A stretch of DNA of 64,000 nucleotides from Arthrobacter liuii (GTDB lineage Bacteria; Actinomycetota; Actinomycetes; Actinomycetales; Micrococcaceae), in contig NZ_BMFW01000010.1 of NCBI RefSeq assembly GCF_014639275.1, positions 62,586-126,585 of the forward strand, written 5' to 3'. The notes beneath the pieces are model-generated. The model saw only the letters and a list, made by a program, of their open reading frames with translations. It made no database searches and was not told where the DNA came from. Numbering within the stretch: the stretch's first letter is position 1; each line of letters begins with the position of its first letter. Both the position numbers and the translations under genes were made by a program. Of the stretch, positions 43,203 to 51,767 are shown piece by piece.

Positions 43203-45167
43203 TCAGCCGAGCAGTTTGCGCTGGCGCGACTTGTGGTCAACGTAGGTCTGGAAAGCCTGTTTGGTGGAGTCCAGTGCGGAGACCTGGGAGACGGGGACGT
43301 CCCACCAGGATTCAGAGGACGGGGCGTCCAGCAGCGGGTCGGATTCGACGTGGATCAGGATCGGTCCGCTGCCTTCCGGGGCGGCCTTGGCATCGCGGAT
43401 GGCCAGTTCGAGTTCGGCGATGACTTTTTCGCCGGGTTCGATCCGGATGACCTTCACGCCCAGGGACTCGGCGTTCAGGGCCAGGTCCACGGGCAGGGTC
43501 TCACCCTCGTCGAAGCTGTGCTGCTCCTCGTTCAGCGCCCGGTACTGGGTGCCGAACCGCTGCGAGCCCAGGGATTCGGAGAGCGAGCCGATAGAGGCGT
43601 AGCCGTGGTTCTGGATCAAGACCACGATCAGCTTGATGCGTTCGGCGACGGCGGTGACCAGTTCGGTGTGCATCATCAGGTAGGAGCCATCCCCCACCAT
43701 CACGACGACGTCCCGCACCTGGTCGCCCGTGCCACCTGCCGCCGTCGTGCTGGCTGCCTCAGCGATCGCTGCGCGCTTGACGCCGAGGCCGCCGGGGATC
43801 TCGTAACCCATGCAGGAGTAGGCGTACTCGACGTGGTAGCCGAACGGGTCGCGGACACGCCACATCTTGTGCAGGTCCCCGGGCAGCGACCCTGCGGCGC
43901 AGATCACCACGTCGCGGGCGTCCATGGCCCGGTTGGTGGCGCCGATGATCTCGTTCTGCGCCGGCAGCGGGGTGTAGCGGGTATCGAACGCCTCATCGAC
44001 GGTGGCGTTCCAGCGCTTCTTCTCGGCCGCAATCTTGTCCTCGAGGTCGGCGCCGACCCGGTAGCCGCCCAGGGCTGCGTTCAGCTTGACCAGGGCCTTG
44101 CCGGCGTCGGCGACGATCGGCAGGTGCGTGCCGTGCTTGTAGGCGTCGATCGGGGCGACGTTGATGTTCACGAACTTCACGTCCGGGTTCTGGAAGGCGC
44201 TGCGCGACGCGGTGGTGAAGTCCTCGTACCGGGTACCGATGCCGATGATCAGGTCCGCCTCCGCAGCGACGGCGTTGGCCGCCGTCGTGCCGGTGGAACC
44301 GATCGCGCCCAGGGACTGCGCGTGGTCCCAGGGCAGGACGCCGACACCTGCCTGCGTGTTGCCCACCGGAATCCCGGTCAGCTCGGCGAACTTCGCCAAC
44401 TCGTCGTTGGCGTAGGCGTAGAGGACGCCGCCGCCGGCGATGATCAGCGGGCGCTTCGCGGCGCGGATCGCTGCGGCAGCGCGGGCGATGTCCTCGTCGT
44501 CGGCGTCGGGTCGGCGGATACGCCACTCCCGCTCGGCCAGGAACTCCTCGGGCACGTCCAAGGCCTCGGCCTGGACATCCTGCGGCAACGAAATGGTCAC
44601 CGCGCCGGTCTCGGCCGGGTCCGTGAGCACCCGCAGGCCGTGATGGAACGCGGAGAACAACTGCTCCGGCCGGTTGACGCGGTCAAAGAACTTCGACAGC
44701 GGCCGGAACGCGTCATTGACCGTGACGTCATACGCGTAGGGCTGCTCGAGCTGCTGGAGCACCGGGTCAGCGGCGCGGGTCGCGAACGTGTCCGACGGCA
44801 GCAGCAGGACCGGGAGGCGGTTGGTGGTGGCCAGCGCCGCGCCGGTCAGCAGGTTCGACGAACCCGGCCCGATGGAGGTGCTGACTGCATACGTCTGGCG
44901 GCGGCGCGTGTGCCGGGCGTACCCCACGGCCTGGTGGACCTGGGCCTGCTCATTGCGGCCCTGGTAGTACGGCATCAGGGCGGGATCCAGTTGCTGGTAC
45001 TGCTTCAGCGCCTGGCCCACACCGGCCACATTGCCGTGCCCAAAAATACCGAACGTGCCCGGAATCAGCCGCTCACGGTACTCAACGCCATTGATGGAAT
45101 CGACGGTGTACTGCTTGGAAAGGTATTCGACGACGGCCTGGGCCACCGTCATTCTGCGCGTTGCCAT
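43203..45167 (-). CDS. iolD: 3D-(3,5/4)-trihydroxycyclohexane-1,2-dione acylhydrolase
   Basis: A 654-residue TPP-dependent ring-opening enzyme giving 5-deoxy-D-glucuronate. Signatures: TVAQAVVEYLSKQYTVDSIN, GIFGHGNVAGVGQALKQYQ, TSIGPGSSNLLTGAALATTN, and the TPP/Mg motif VMVGDGSYLMMHTELVTAVA followed by QNHGYASIGSLSESLG. The length is characteristic and longer than general TPP decarboxylases. It lies 5 bases after the Cgl0159-like aldolase gene and 40 bases before iolA, in one operon led by iolC. Confidence 0.94.
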   Translation of the reverse strand: MATRRMTVAQAVVEYLSKQYTVDSINGVEYRERLIPGTFGIFGHGNVAGVGQALKQYQQLDPALMPYYQGRNEQAQVHQAVGYARHTRRRQTYAVSTSIGPGSSNLLTGAALATTNRLPVLLLPSDTFATRAADPVLQQLEQPYAYDVTVNDAFRPLSKFFDRVNRPEQLFSAFHHGLRVLTDPAETGAVTISLPQDVQAEALDVPEEFLAEREWRIRRPDADDEDIARAAAAIRAAKRPLIIAGGGVLYAYANDELAKFAELTGIPVGNTQAGVGVLPWDHAQSLGAIGSTGTTAANAVAAEADLIIGIGTRYEDFTTASRSAFQNPDVKFVNINVAPIDAYKHGTHLPIVADAGKALVKLNAALGGYRVGADLEDKIAAEKKRWNATVDEAFDTRYTPLPAQNEIIGATNRAMDARDVVICAAGSLPGDLHKMWRVRDPFGYHVEYAYSCMGYEIPGGLGVKRAAIAEAASTTAAGGTGDQVRDVVVMVGDGSYLMMHTELVTAVAERIKLIVVLIQNHGYASIGSLSESLGSQRFGTQYRALNEEQHSFDEGETLPVDLALNAESLGVKVIRIEPGEKVIAELELAIRDAKAAPEGSGPILIHVESDPLLDAPSSESWWDVPVSQVSALDSTKQAFQTYVDHKSRQRKLLG

Positions 45168-45172
45168 GATAC

Positions 45173-46108
45173 TTACTCCGGGATTTCAGTGGTGTGGTGC
45201 AGGAGCGAGGCGGCCGTGGCGACGGCGCCCGCGACATCACCATCGGCGGGGTAGAGCAAGGTCCGGCCAACCGTGAGGCCCCGGACGCCGGGAAGCGCCA
45301 GCGCGGCACCCCAGGTGGCAAAGACCTCGTCCTGGGACCCGTCCGGGTCACCGCCCAGCAGGACGGTGGGCATGGTGGTGGCAGCCATGACGCGTTCCAT
45401 CTCCGCCACCACGGGAAGCTTCATCCATGTGTAGGCGCTGGTGGACCCCAGTCCTTCGGCGATCGCGATGGACTTGATCACGGCGTTGGGAGTCAGGTCG
45501 TTCCGGACCCGGCCGTTTTCACGGACCGACAGGAACGGCTCCACCATGGCGATCAGCTTCCGCTCCGCCAGGGAGTCAATCGCCCTGGCGGTTGCCTCCA
45601 GCGTGACCACGGTGTCCGGGTCGCCCAGGCAGATCCGGGTGAGCATCTTTCCGCCGTCCGCCCCCAAGGCTTTAAGGGCGGCGGCGGTGTGGCCGGTGAA
45701 CCGGTCATCGAACTCGTTGACCAGCCCGGACAGACCGCCGCGGTTCATCGAACCAAACACCAGCTTGCCGTCCAGCGCGCCCAGCAGCAGCAGGTCATCC
45801 ATGATGTCCGGGGAGGCAAGGACACCGTCGACGGCGGGGTTGGCCAGGACGATCTGCAGCCGGTCCAGCAACTGCCGGCGGTCAGCCATCGCCACGGGAT
45901 CGCTGCCGACGGCCAGGGCACCGCGGGCCGGGTGGTCGGCGGCGACGATGAAGTTCTGCCGGCCTGCCTTCACACCCGGGTGGCGCCGCCGGGAGTTTGC
46001 GGCCCGGGCCACGGCCTCGGGGTCCTCCAGGCGGATGGTGGTCAGGTGCTCGTAGCGGCGCGGATCATCGTCCACGGCGCTCTCCGGGCTGACGGGGGTG
46101 AGGGTCAC
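45173..46108 (-). CDS. Cgl0159-like (beta/alpha)8 aldolase of the inositol pathway (iolJ role)
   Basis: A 311-residue TIM-barrel protein of the DeoC/LacD-like Cgl0159 group found in actinobacterial inositol clusters. Motifs include QNFIVAADHPARGALAVGSD, DGVLASPDIMDDLLLLGAL, and the likely Schiff-base region AYTWMKLPVVAEMERVMA with TVLLGGDPDGSQDEVF. No separate fructose-bisphosphate-aldolase-like IolJ is present, so this protein probably cleaves 5-dehydro-2-deoxygluconate 6-phosphate to DHAP and malonic semialdehyde. That role is inferred from context. It overlaps iolC by 4 bases. Confidence 0.83.
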   Translation of the reverse strand: MTLTPVSPESAVDDDPRRYEHLTTIRLEDPEAVARAANSRRRHPGVKAGRQNFIVAADHPARGALAVGSDPVAMADRRQLLDRLQIVLANPAVDGVLASPDIMDDLLLLGALDGKLVFGSMNRGGLSGLVNEFDDRFTGHTAAALKALGADGGKMLTRICLGDPDTVVTLEATARAIDSLAERKLIAMVEPFLSVRENGRVRNDLTPNAVIKSIAIAEGLGSTSAYTWMKLPVVAEMERVMAATTMPTVLLGGDPDGSQDEVFATWGAALALPGVRGLTVGRTLLYPADGDVAGAVATAASLLHHTTEIPE

Positions 46109-47130
46109 AGTGCTGCTCCTTCGGTGGCAAGCTGCGGGGCGGAGCCGGAAACGGTGCCGGGAACCGGGCGTCCGCGTTCGGCCAGCAGCGAGGTGACCTC
46201 GGCCGGCGTCGGCATCGCATCAGCGCAGGACAGGCGGGAGGCGACGATCGCGCCGGCGGCGTTGGCGTAATCCAGGACCTGCGCCAACGGCCAGCCAGAC
46301 AGCAGGCCGTGGCAGAAGGCGCCGCCGAAGGAATCGCCGGCACCCAGGCCGTTCAGGGTTTCCACGGGGACGGGGGCGGAGACAACACGTTCGGTGCGGG
46401 TCTTGGCCATCACGCCTTCCGCGCCGAGCTTGACGACCGCGATCTCCACGCCGGCTGCCAGCAACCGGTCCGCCTGCTCGTCCGGAGTGCCTTCGCCCAC
46501 GGCGACGGTGCATTCCTTGTCGTTGCCGATCGCGACCGTGACCTGCGGCAGGATCCTGGCGACCTCCGCGCGGGCTTCCTCTTCGGAGGCCCAGAACATG
46601 GGCCGGTAATCCAGGTCCAGGATGGTGAACTGCCCCTGCGCCAGGCCGGTACGGGGACGGGCCTGGTGGGCGGCGATGTGCGCGGACCGGGATGGCTCCT
46701 GGCACAGCCCGGTGACCGTGGACCAGAAGATCCCGGCCGCGCGGATGGCGTCCAGGTCCAGCTCTTCTGCCTTGATCTGCAGGTCGGGGGCGGTGGGGAA
46801 CCGACCGTAGAAGTACAGCGGGAACTCGTCGGTGGCCGGCTTGATTGCGCAGAAGGTCACCGCAGTGGGCCAGTCCTTGACCGGTGTGACGAAGGTGTCG
46901 TCGACGTTGAACTTGCGCAGCTCGCGGTGCAGGAATTCCCCGAACGGGTCATCCCCGGTGCGGGTGATGACGCCGGTCCTGCGGCCGTGTCGCGCAGCGG
47001 CAACAGCGACGTTCGACGGTGAACCGCCAAGGTATTTGCCGAAGGAATTTACCTCCTCCAGGCCAACGCCGATGTCGTTCGGGTATATATCAACGCTGAT
47101 GCGCCCGATCGTAAGAAGCTCGTGGGTCAC
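46105..47130 (-). CDS. iolC: 5-dehydro-2-deoxygluconokinase
   Basis: A 341-residue PfkB-family kinase phosphorylating 5-dehydro-2-deoxy-D-gluconate at C6. Motifs: LLTIGRISVDIYPNDIGVGL, SFGKYLGGSPSNVAVAAARH and the anion-hole/catalytic block LNGLGAGDSFGGAFCHGLLS. The GTG at 47130 (THELLTIGR) is preferred to upstream in-frame starts because similarity begins there. It heads the iolC-aldolase-iolD-iolA operon; its leader contains a GACATAC operator site at 47254-47274. Confidence 0.94.
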   Translation of the reverse strand: MTHELLTIGRISVDIYPNDIGVGLEEVNSFGKYLGGSPSNVAVAAARHGRRTGVITRTGDDPFGEFLHRELRKFNVDDTFVTPVKDWPTAVTFCAIKPATDEFPLYFYGRFPTAPDLQIKAEELDLDAIRAAGIFWSTVTGLCQEPSRSAHIAAHQARPRTGLAQGQFTILDLDYRPMFWASEEEARAEVARILPQVTVAIGNDKECTVAVGEGTPDEQADRLLAAGVEIAVVKLGAEGVMAKTRTERVVSAPVPVETLNGLGAGDSFGGAFCHGLLSGWPLAQVLDYANAAGAIVASRLSCADAMPTPAEVTSLLAERGRPVPGTVSGSAPQLATEGAAL

Positions 47131-47253
47131 GGTAATCGTGGACCTTTCTGGTGTGGAACTCGAGTCCTTTGCGGGGCAGGAGTCCCGGGACTGGCAGGCC
47201 GTGGCGTGGGCCACAGGCACTACTTTGCCCCAGATCGAATGTCATGTCAAAGG

Positions 47254-47274
47254 TTTGTACTGACATACTTACAA
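47254..47274. promoter_or_regulatory. candidate GntR operator upstream of iolC
   Basis: The site contains TTTGTACTGACATACT and ends in ACAA, so TTTGT...ACAA form inverted ends around GACATAC. The same 20-bp pattern occurs at 47742-47764 and its GTATGTC core at 34285. It is centred about 135 bases before the iolC GTG. Confidence 0.65.
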
Positions 47275-47318
47275 CAAGGGGGAACCGGGATGCCCGCACA
47301 AGCTCGCAGGCGCCCGAA

Positions 47319-47723
47319 CTACTGCTTGGGGACGGCCAATTCGCCCGTCACGTACTGCGCACGGCCAAAGCCGAAGGACCAGTCGCCCGCAGTGTTTTCG
47401 ACGTAGCCGATGAAGACGTCTTCGCCGGCGACCCCCACGGCCGCGAGCTTGTCGGCCACGGCAGCGAACAGCCGCTGCTTATCCTCTTGGGAGCGGCCAC
47501 CCTGGGTGAAGATCTGGATCATCACTACTCCCCCGCTGCGTTTAAAGCCAAGCCCTGCATCCTGGGCGAAGATCTGCCCCTCTGGGTGCTCGGTGAGGAT
47601 ATGGAAGTAGTCCCGCTCCGGAATGCCATACTCGGCCAGCATGGCATCGTGGATGCCGCGGCTGAGCTGCTGCAGATCCTCGGCGGTGCGTCCTTCGTTG
47701 ACGTCAATGCGGACCAGTGGCAT
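47319..47723 (-). CDS. 4-oxalocrotonate-tautomerase-superfamily protein
   Basis: A 134-residue tautomerase of the longer (MIF/4-OT-like two-repeat or cis-CaaD-like) size class. Pro follows the initiator Met (MPLVRIDVNEG), giving the catalytic Pro1; Arg residues in ERDYFHILTEHPEG and QIFTQGGRSQEDKQRLF are likely substrate contacts. GAGGAGAAAC precedes the ATG at 47723. It lies between iolC and the ArsR pair. An operator nearly identical to that before iolC sits 19 bases upstream of its start, so it is probably co-regulated with inositol genes. It could act on a keto/enol intermediate; this is inference. Confidence 0.83.
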   Translation of the reverse strand: MPLVRIDVNEGRTAEDLQQLSRGIHDAMLAEYGIPERDYFHILTEHPEGQIFAQDAGLGFKRSGGVVMIQIFTQGGRSQEDKQRLFAAVADKLAAVGVAGEDVFIGYVENTAGDWSFGFGRAQYVTGELAVPKQ

Positions 47724-47741
47724 GAAGTTTCTCCTCAGTAA

Positions 47742-47764
47742 TTTGTACAGACATACTAACAAAG
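47742..47764. promoter_or_regulatory. candidate GntR operator upstream of the tautomerase
   Basis: Contains TTTGTACAGACATACTAAC with ends TTTGT and ACAAA inverted. It differs from the iolC site by only two or three positions. Located 19 bases upstream of the tautomerase ATG, overlapping the expected promoter. Confidence 0.65.
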
Positions 47765-47822
47765 TCGCATTGAGAGATTCAAGCCCCCTCTTGCGCTGTG
47801 AACGGCAACAGGCCTAGCATTA

Positions 47823-47840
47823 ATCAACCGTAAGGTTGAT
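47823..47840. promoter_or_regulatory. inverted repeat, likely ArsR-type operator
   Basis: ATCAACC-GTAA-GGTTGAT, a perfect 7-bp inverted repeat 34 bases upstream of the GTG of the ArsR gene, with another partial copy (GTTGAT) at 47851. Placement suggests autoregulation. Confidence 0.55.
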
Positions 47841-47873
47841 AAACAAAAGAGTTGATTACATGAAAGGCCGGCA

Positions 47874-48236
47874 GTGACGTCCCAGGATGATTCGGCTTTG
47901 GACTTGGCCTTCCTGGCCCTGGCCGATCCCGTCCGCCGGAGCATCATCGCCCGGTTAAGCCGGGGTCCGGCCACGGTCAATGACCTGGCCGAACCCTTCG
48001 AGATTTCCAAGCAGGCGGTCTCGAAGCACATCCAGGTACTCGAGCAGGCGCAGTTGGTCACCCGCAGCAGGGAGGCCCAGCGCCGGCCAGTTCACCTGAA
48101 CCCCGCACGGCTTGAGGCGCTTACTGCCTGGATCGACCAGTACCGGCTGGTCCGCGAGGAGCAGTTCCGCAGCCTGGATGCCGTGCTTGGATCCAGCGCC
48201 GGGCAAGCGGCGCCAAAGGCAAAGGAAACGAAATGA
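47874..48236 (+). CDS. ArsR family winged-helix regulator
   Basis: A 120-residue ArsR/SmtB-type regulator: FLALADPVRRSIIARLSRG, VNDLAEPFEISKQAVSKHIQ and the wing LVTRSREAQRRPVHL. No metal-binding Cys cluster is present, so it is of the non-metal subtype typically paired with SRPBCC proteins. The GTG at 47874 starts immediately upstream of the fold; AAAGGCC precedes it. It overlaps the following SRPBCC gene by 4 bases. A palindrome upstream suggests autorepression. Confidence 0.9.
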   Translation: MTSQDDSALDLAFLALADPVRRSIIARLSRGPATVNDLAEPFEISKQAVSKHIQVLEQAQLVTRSREAQRRPVHLNPARLEALTAWIDQYRLVREEQFRSLDAVLGSSAGQAAPKAKETK

Positions 48237-48715
48237 CCAACCCACTGAAGATCACAGCCCCCGAAGGACTCCCCTACATCGATTTCGAGCGGGAGTTCGA
48301 CTTTCCGGTGGCGGATGTGTTCCGGGCGCACAAAGACCCGGGCCTGGTGGCCCAGTGGCTGGGTCCGCGGGGCATGAAGATGGAGATGGACCACTACGAC
48401 TTCCGCACGGGCGGCAGCTACCGCTACATCCACACGGGCCCTGAAGGGGTGCCGTACGAGTTCCGCGGGATTTTCCACACGGTGCGCGAGAACGAGTTTG
48501 CCTTGCAGACCTTCGAGTTCGGCGGCTACCCGGACTCGGTCAGCCTGGAGTCCATGACGTTCGAGGAACTCGACGGCGGCCGCTGCCGGCTGCGGGGCCA
48601 CGCCATGTACCAGAGCATGGAGGCGCGGGACGGCATGCTGCACTCGGGGATGGAGGGCGGCATGTCAGAGGGCTATGAGCGGCTGGAGGAGCTGCTGGCG
48701 GGCGCCTCGGTCTGA
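48233..48715 (+). CDS. SRPBCC (AHSA1-like) domain protein
   Basis: A 160-residue START/SRPBCC fold of the AHSA1 (activator of Hsp90 ATPase) group: FEREFDFPVADVFRAHKDPG, VAQWLGPRGMKMEMDHYDFR, GGSYRYIHTGPEG and FRGIFHTVRENEFALQTFEF. The ligand is unknown. It is co-transcribed with the ArsR gene. Such pairs are common, and the SRPBCC protein is thought to bind small hydrophobic molecules. Its 3' end overlaps the convergent triose-phosphate-isomerase-like gene by 43 bases. Confidence 0.88.
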   Translation: MTNPLKITAPEGLPYIDFEREFDFPVADVFRAHKDPGLVAQWLGPRGMKMEMDHYDFRTGGSYRYIHTGPEGVPYEFRGIFHTVRENEFALQTFEFGGYPDSVSLESMTFEELDGGRCRLRGHAMYQSMEARDGMLHSGMEGGMSEGYERLEELLAGASV

Positions 48716-49491
48716 CGCAGGAGAAGGGCTTCGTCCAGTACCCGGCCCAGGTTGGCTGCATCGTGGGCGAACCGGCCCAGGAAGAGTCCGTCCGCCGCCG
48801 GCAGTTGGGGAAGCAGTCCAGGTCCGGCGCTGCCGCCGTAGATGAGGGGGCAGCGCGGGCCCAGCGCCGCCCGGATCCGGCTCAGCACGGCGTTGACATG
48901 CTGCGGCGGGGCCGGCTCCTGCGCGCCGATCGCCCACACGGGTTCATAGGCCAGGACCAGGCTACTGGCCAGTGTGGAATCGCCGCCTGTGGCGGCGTGG
49001 ACCTGCCGCACGCAAAAGTCCGCGGCAGCTCCGGCGTCGAGCCTGTCCGGCTCGCCGATGCATAGCAGCGGGGTGAGGGAATGGCCGACGGCGGCACGCA
49101 CCTTGCGTGCCACCACGGCGTCATCCTCACCGAACTGCCGGCGGCGTTCGGCATGGCCGATTTCGACGAGCGAGACGCCGAGTTCGGCCAGCATGCCGGG
49201 GCTGACTTCCCCGGTCAGCGGCCCGTCCCCCCAGGCGCAGTTCTGCGCCCCGAGCAGTACGGGTGAGCCGGCCAGAATCCGCTTGGCCTGATCAAGGACG
49301 GGGAAGGATGGGATGACGAAGACCCGGACCGGGGAATCCTCGGCGGAATTCATGGCCAGTCCGGGCCTGTCGTCGACAACAGAGCGGACCTCCGACAGCC
49401 AGCGCAGGCTTGCCTGGTAGCCCAGGTACATTTTGGTGCTGACACCGACATAAAGGGTGCCGTTTCCTGCGCTGCTGCCGGAGGTGCTCAT
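48673..49491 (-). CDS. triose-phosphate-isomerase-family sugar-phosphate isomerase
   Basis: A 272-residue TIM-family protein with the catalytic Lys in VGVSTKMYLGY, catalytic His in VEIGHAERRRQFGED, catalytic Glu in LAYEPVWAIG and phosphate loop IYGGSAGPG. It is a paralogue of the glycolytic enzyme and the last gene of a sugar catabolic operon. Members in the same setting (LerI/EryH) isomerise L-erythrulose 1-phosphate to D-erythrulose 4-phosphate. With DhaK-DhaL kinase and RpiB-like genes upstream, that role is likely here. AAGGAAACCC precedes the ATG. The C-terminus ends in a Ser/Arg tail (ASSSSSRS). Confidence 0.85.
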   Translation of the reverse strand: MSTSGSSAGNGTLYVGVSTKMYLGYQASLRWLSEVRSVVDDRPGLAMNSAEDSPVRVFVIPSFPVLDQAKRILAGSPVLLGAQNCAWGDGPLTGEVSPGMLAELGVSLVEIGHAERRRQFGEDDAVVARKVRAAVGHSLTPLLCIGEPDRLDAGAAADFCVRQVHAATGGDSTLASSLVLAYEPVWAIGAQEPAPPQHVNAVLSRIRAALGPRCPLIYGGSAGPGLLPQLPAADGLFLGRFAHDAANLGRVLDEALLLRQTEAPASSSSSRS

Positions 49492-49521
49492 GGGTTTCCT
49501 TGCGTGGATGGTGTGACGAAC

Positions 49522-50868
49522 TCAGTCCAGCAGGTCGTCGGCCTTGTTCCTGAACCGCTTGGTGGCATACATCATCGCCGCCGCGACGAATGGCAGGACA
49601 CCCAGGGCGTAGACGCCCATCGACCCGGTTGGCGACTGCGTGGCTTCGTTGACTGCGGTCCGCAGGATGGGCGCCACGAACCCGCCCAGGTTGCCAAGGG
49701 AGTTGATCAGCCCGATGCCTGCGGCGGCGGCGGAACCTGCGAGGAACGCCGTGGGATAGGACCAGACCACCGGGCCGACGGCAAGGAAGCTGCAGACAGC
49801 CAGGGTTATGAAGATCATGCCCAGGACCGGCTGGTGGTTGGTTCCTGCCCAGGCCGAGCCGAAGATGCACAGGCCAGTGGAGAGGAAGAGGATTGTGCCG
49901 AACTTCCGCCGCTTGGCCACGGTGTCAGCCGCTTTGCCAATGAAGTAGCAGGCGAAGATGCCGAAGAACCATGGGACGGCGATCAGGAGGCCAACGGCGA
50001 GTCCCACCTTTTGGCCGGTCAGGGAGGACACCTGCTGGGGCAGGAAGAAGGTCACGCCGTAGACGGCGATCTGCAGGCAGAAGTAGATGGCGGTGAAGTA
50101 CCAGACGCGGCCGTTGCGCATGGCCGCAAGGATGCCTCGGGGACCGTGCTCGTCCTTGATGTTGTCCTCCAGCGCCATGACTTCCTTCAGCGCGTATTTT
50201 TCCTCGCTGTTGAGGAACTTGGCCTTCTCCGGGCCATTGATCAGGAAGAAGAAGGCCGCGATGCCTGCCAGGACGGCCAGCAGGCCCTCGACGAAGAACA
50301 TGACCTGCCAGCCGCGCAGGCCGGGCACCTGGTCGCCGATGTTGATCAGCCAGCCGGACAGCGGGTTGCCGATCATCTGGGAGAACGGCTGGGCCAGGTA
50401 GAAGATGGCGAACATCTGGACGCGCACCTTGTTGGGGAACCATTCGGCGAGGTACATGATCACGCCCGGGAACAGGCCGGCCTCGGTCACGCCGAGGAGG
50501 AAACGCAGGACCACGAACGAGGTTTCCCCCTGCACGAACGCGAAGCAGGCGGAGACGATGCCCCAGGTGATGGCGATGCGGGCCAGCCAGATCTTGGCGC
50601 CCACCTTCTTGAGCAGCAGGTTGCTGGGGATCTCGAAGATCGCGTAGCCGATGAAGAAGATGCCTGCGCCCAGGGCGAAGGCCGCGGCGGACACCCCCTT
50701 GTCCGCCCCCAGTGCCGCCTCGGCGAAGCCGACGTTGGTGCGGTCCAGGAACGAAACGACGTACAGGATGACCAGCATCGGCATCAGACGGCGGGCCGCC
50801 TTGAAAATCGCTGACTTCAGGACCGGACGGGCCAGGAGTTCTTTGGATGTTGCGGTGGTTTCTGACAC
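49522..50868 (-). CDS. ACS-family MFS importer 1, likely sugar-acid transporter
   Basis: A 448-residue 12-helix anion:cation symporter of the ACS family. The family block VSFLDRTNVGFAEAALGADK, SNLLLKKVGAKIWLARI and FVVLRFLLGVTEAGLFPGVI is typical of transporters for hexuronates, tartrate, phthalate and aldonates. AAGGAGAG precedes the GTG at 50868. It lies after the SDR gene by 104 bases and 30 bases before the TIM-like gene. Anionic substrates are usual for the family, which points to a sugar acid, though some members take up neutral polyols. Confidence 0.9.
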   Translation of the reverse strand: MSETTATSKELLARPVLKSAIFKAARRLMPMLVILYVVSFLDRTNVGFAEAALGADKGVSAAAFALGAGIFFIGYAIFEIPSNLLLKKVGAKIWLARIAITWGIVSACFAFVQGETSFVVLRFLLGVTEAGLFPGVIMYLAEWFPNKVRVQMFAIFYLAQPFSQMIGNPLSGWLINIGDQVPGLRGWQVMFFVEGLLAVLAGIAAFFFLINGPEKAKFLNSEEKYALKEVMALEDNIKDEHGPRGILAAMRNGRVWYFTAIYFCLQIAVYGVTFFLPQQVSSLTGQKVGLAVGLLIAVPWFFGIFACYFIGKAADTVAKRRKFGTILFLSTGLCIFGSAWAGTNHQPVLGMIFITLAVCSFLAVGPVVWSYPTAFLAGSAAAAGIGLINSLGNLGGFVAPILRTAVNEATQSPTGSMGVYALGVLPFVAAAMMYATKRFRNKADDLLD

Positions 50869-50972
50869 AGCACTCTCCTTCGAGTGGTGACGTTGGTGGT
50901 TCCCCGCGGGCCGGCGGCCCGCGGATCTTATGGTGGCGCCCCGGTCCTTCGTGTTGGCCGGGTGGGGTGCCG

Positions 50973-51740
50973 TCAGTGCATGTACAGGCCGCCGTCGACG
51001 TTCAGCGTCTGGCCCGAGATGTAGCCGGCGTCCTCGCCAATGAGGAAGGAGATGGCCGCCGCGATGTCGCGGGTAGTGCCAACCCGGTTCACCACCAGGT
51101 CCTTCACGAGTTCATCCTTGCGTTCCTCGCTGAGGGTGCCGCCCATGATGTCGGTGTCGATCGGGCCCGGCGAGATGGCGTTGACAGTGATGTCGTACCC
51201 GCCCAGTTCGCGGGCGGTGGCGCGCGTCAGGCCGATGACGCCGGCCTTTGCCACCGAGTACGGGGTCTTGCTGAAGGTTCCGCCGCCGCGCTGGGCGGAG
51301 ACCGAGGAGATGTTGACGATCCGCCCCAGCCGGTTCTTCACCATCGATTCGGCCGCCCGGCGGGTGGCGTAGTGGACACCGTTCATGTTGATGTTGACCA
51401 CACGGTCCCATTCGGCGCCGTCGAGTTCGAGGTAGGGAACCGGGGAGCTGACGCCGGCGATGTTCGCCAGGGCCACCAGCTGGGGAAGTTGGGCTTCGAT
51501 CTCGTCGATGGCGGCCCGGACGGAGGCTTCGTCGCCGATGTCGGCTCCGGCGCCGTGGGCTTGGACGCCGTGCTTTTCGGCCAGGTCCTTTGCCAGGTCC
51601 TTGCTGGCGGCGTCGTCGAGGTCGATCACGCCGATGTTCCAGCCGCGCTCGGCGAGGTAGTCCGCGGTGGCCCGGCCGATGCCGCGTTCGGAGACGGCGC
51701 CGGTAACGATCACCGTGCGGTCTGCGGGAAATGGTGTCAT
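50973..51740 (-). CDS. short-chain dehydrogenase/reductase 1
   Basis: A 255-residue classical SDR. The NAD(P) site is VIVTGAVSERGIGRATADY with Asp in GVIDLDD, favouring NAD. The NNAG-like segment is ALANIAGVSSP, the catalytic Ser in IVNISSVSAQRGGG and Tyr-x-x-x-Lys in TPYSVAKAGVIGL. The C-terminus is SGQTLNVDGGLYMH. It follows the 3-hydroxyacyl-CoA-dehydrogenase-like gene by 26 bases. Relatives include threitol and sugar-alcohol dehydrogenases; it may oxidise a polyol to erythrulose. A paralogue is encoded at 56930-57706. Confidence 0.9.
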   Translation of the reverse strand: MTPFPADRTVIVTGAVSERGIGRATADYLAERGWNIGVIDLDDAASKDLAKDLAEKHGVQAHGAGADIGDEASVRAAIDEIEAQLPQLVALANIAGVSSPVPYLELDGAEWDRVVNINMNGVHYATRRAAESMVKNRLGRIVNISSVSAQRGGGTFSKTPYSVAKAGVIGLTRATARELGGYDITVNAISPGPIDTDIMGGTLSEERKDELVKDLVVNRVGTTRDIAAAISFLIGEDAGYISGQTLNVDGGLYMH

Positions 51741-51767
51741 GGAGTGTTTCCTTCGAAAGTTGGCGGA

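Noticed and set aside
43080..45254. Plus-strand open frame of over 700 codons opposite iolD
   Set aside because: Antisense shadow of iolD; no ribosome binding site, no domain motif, and composition is that of reversed codons.
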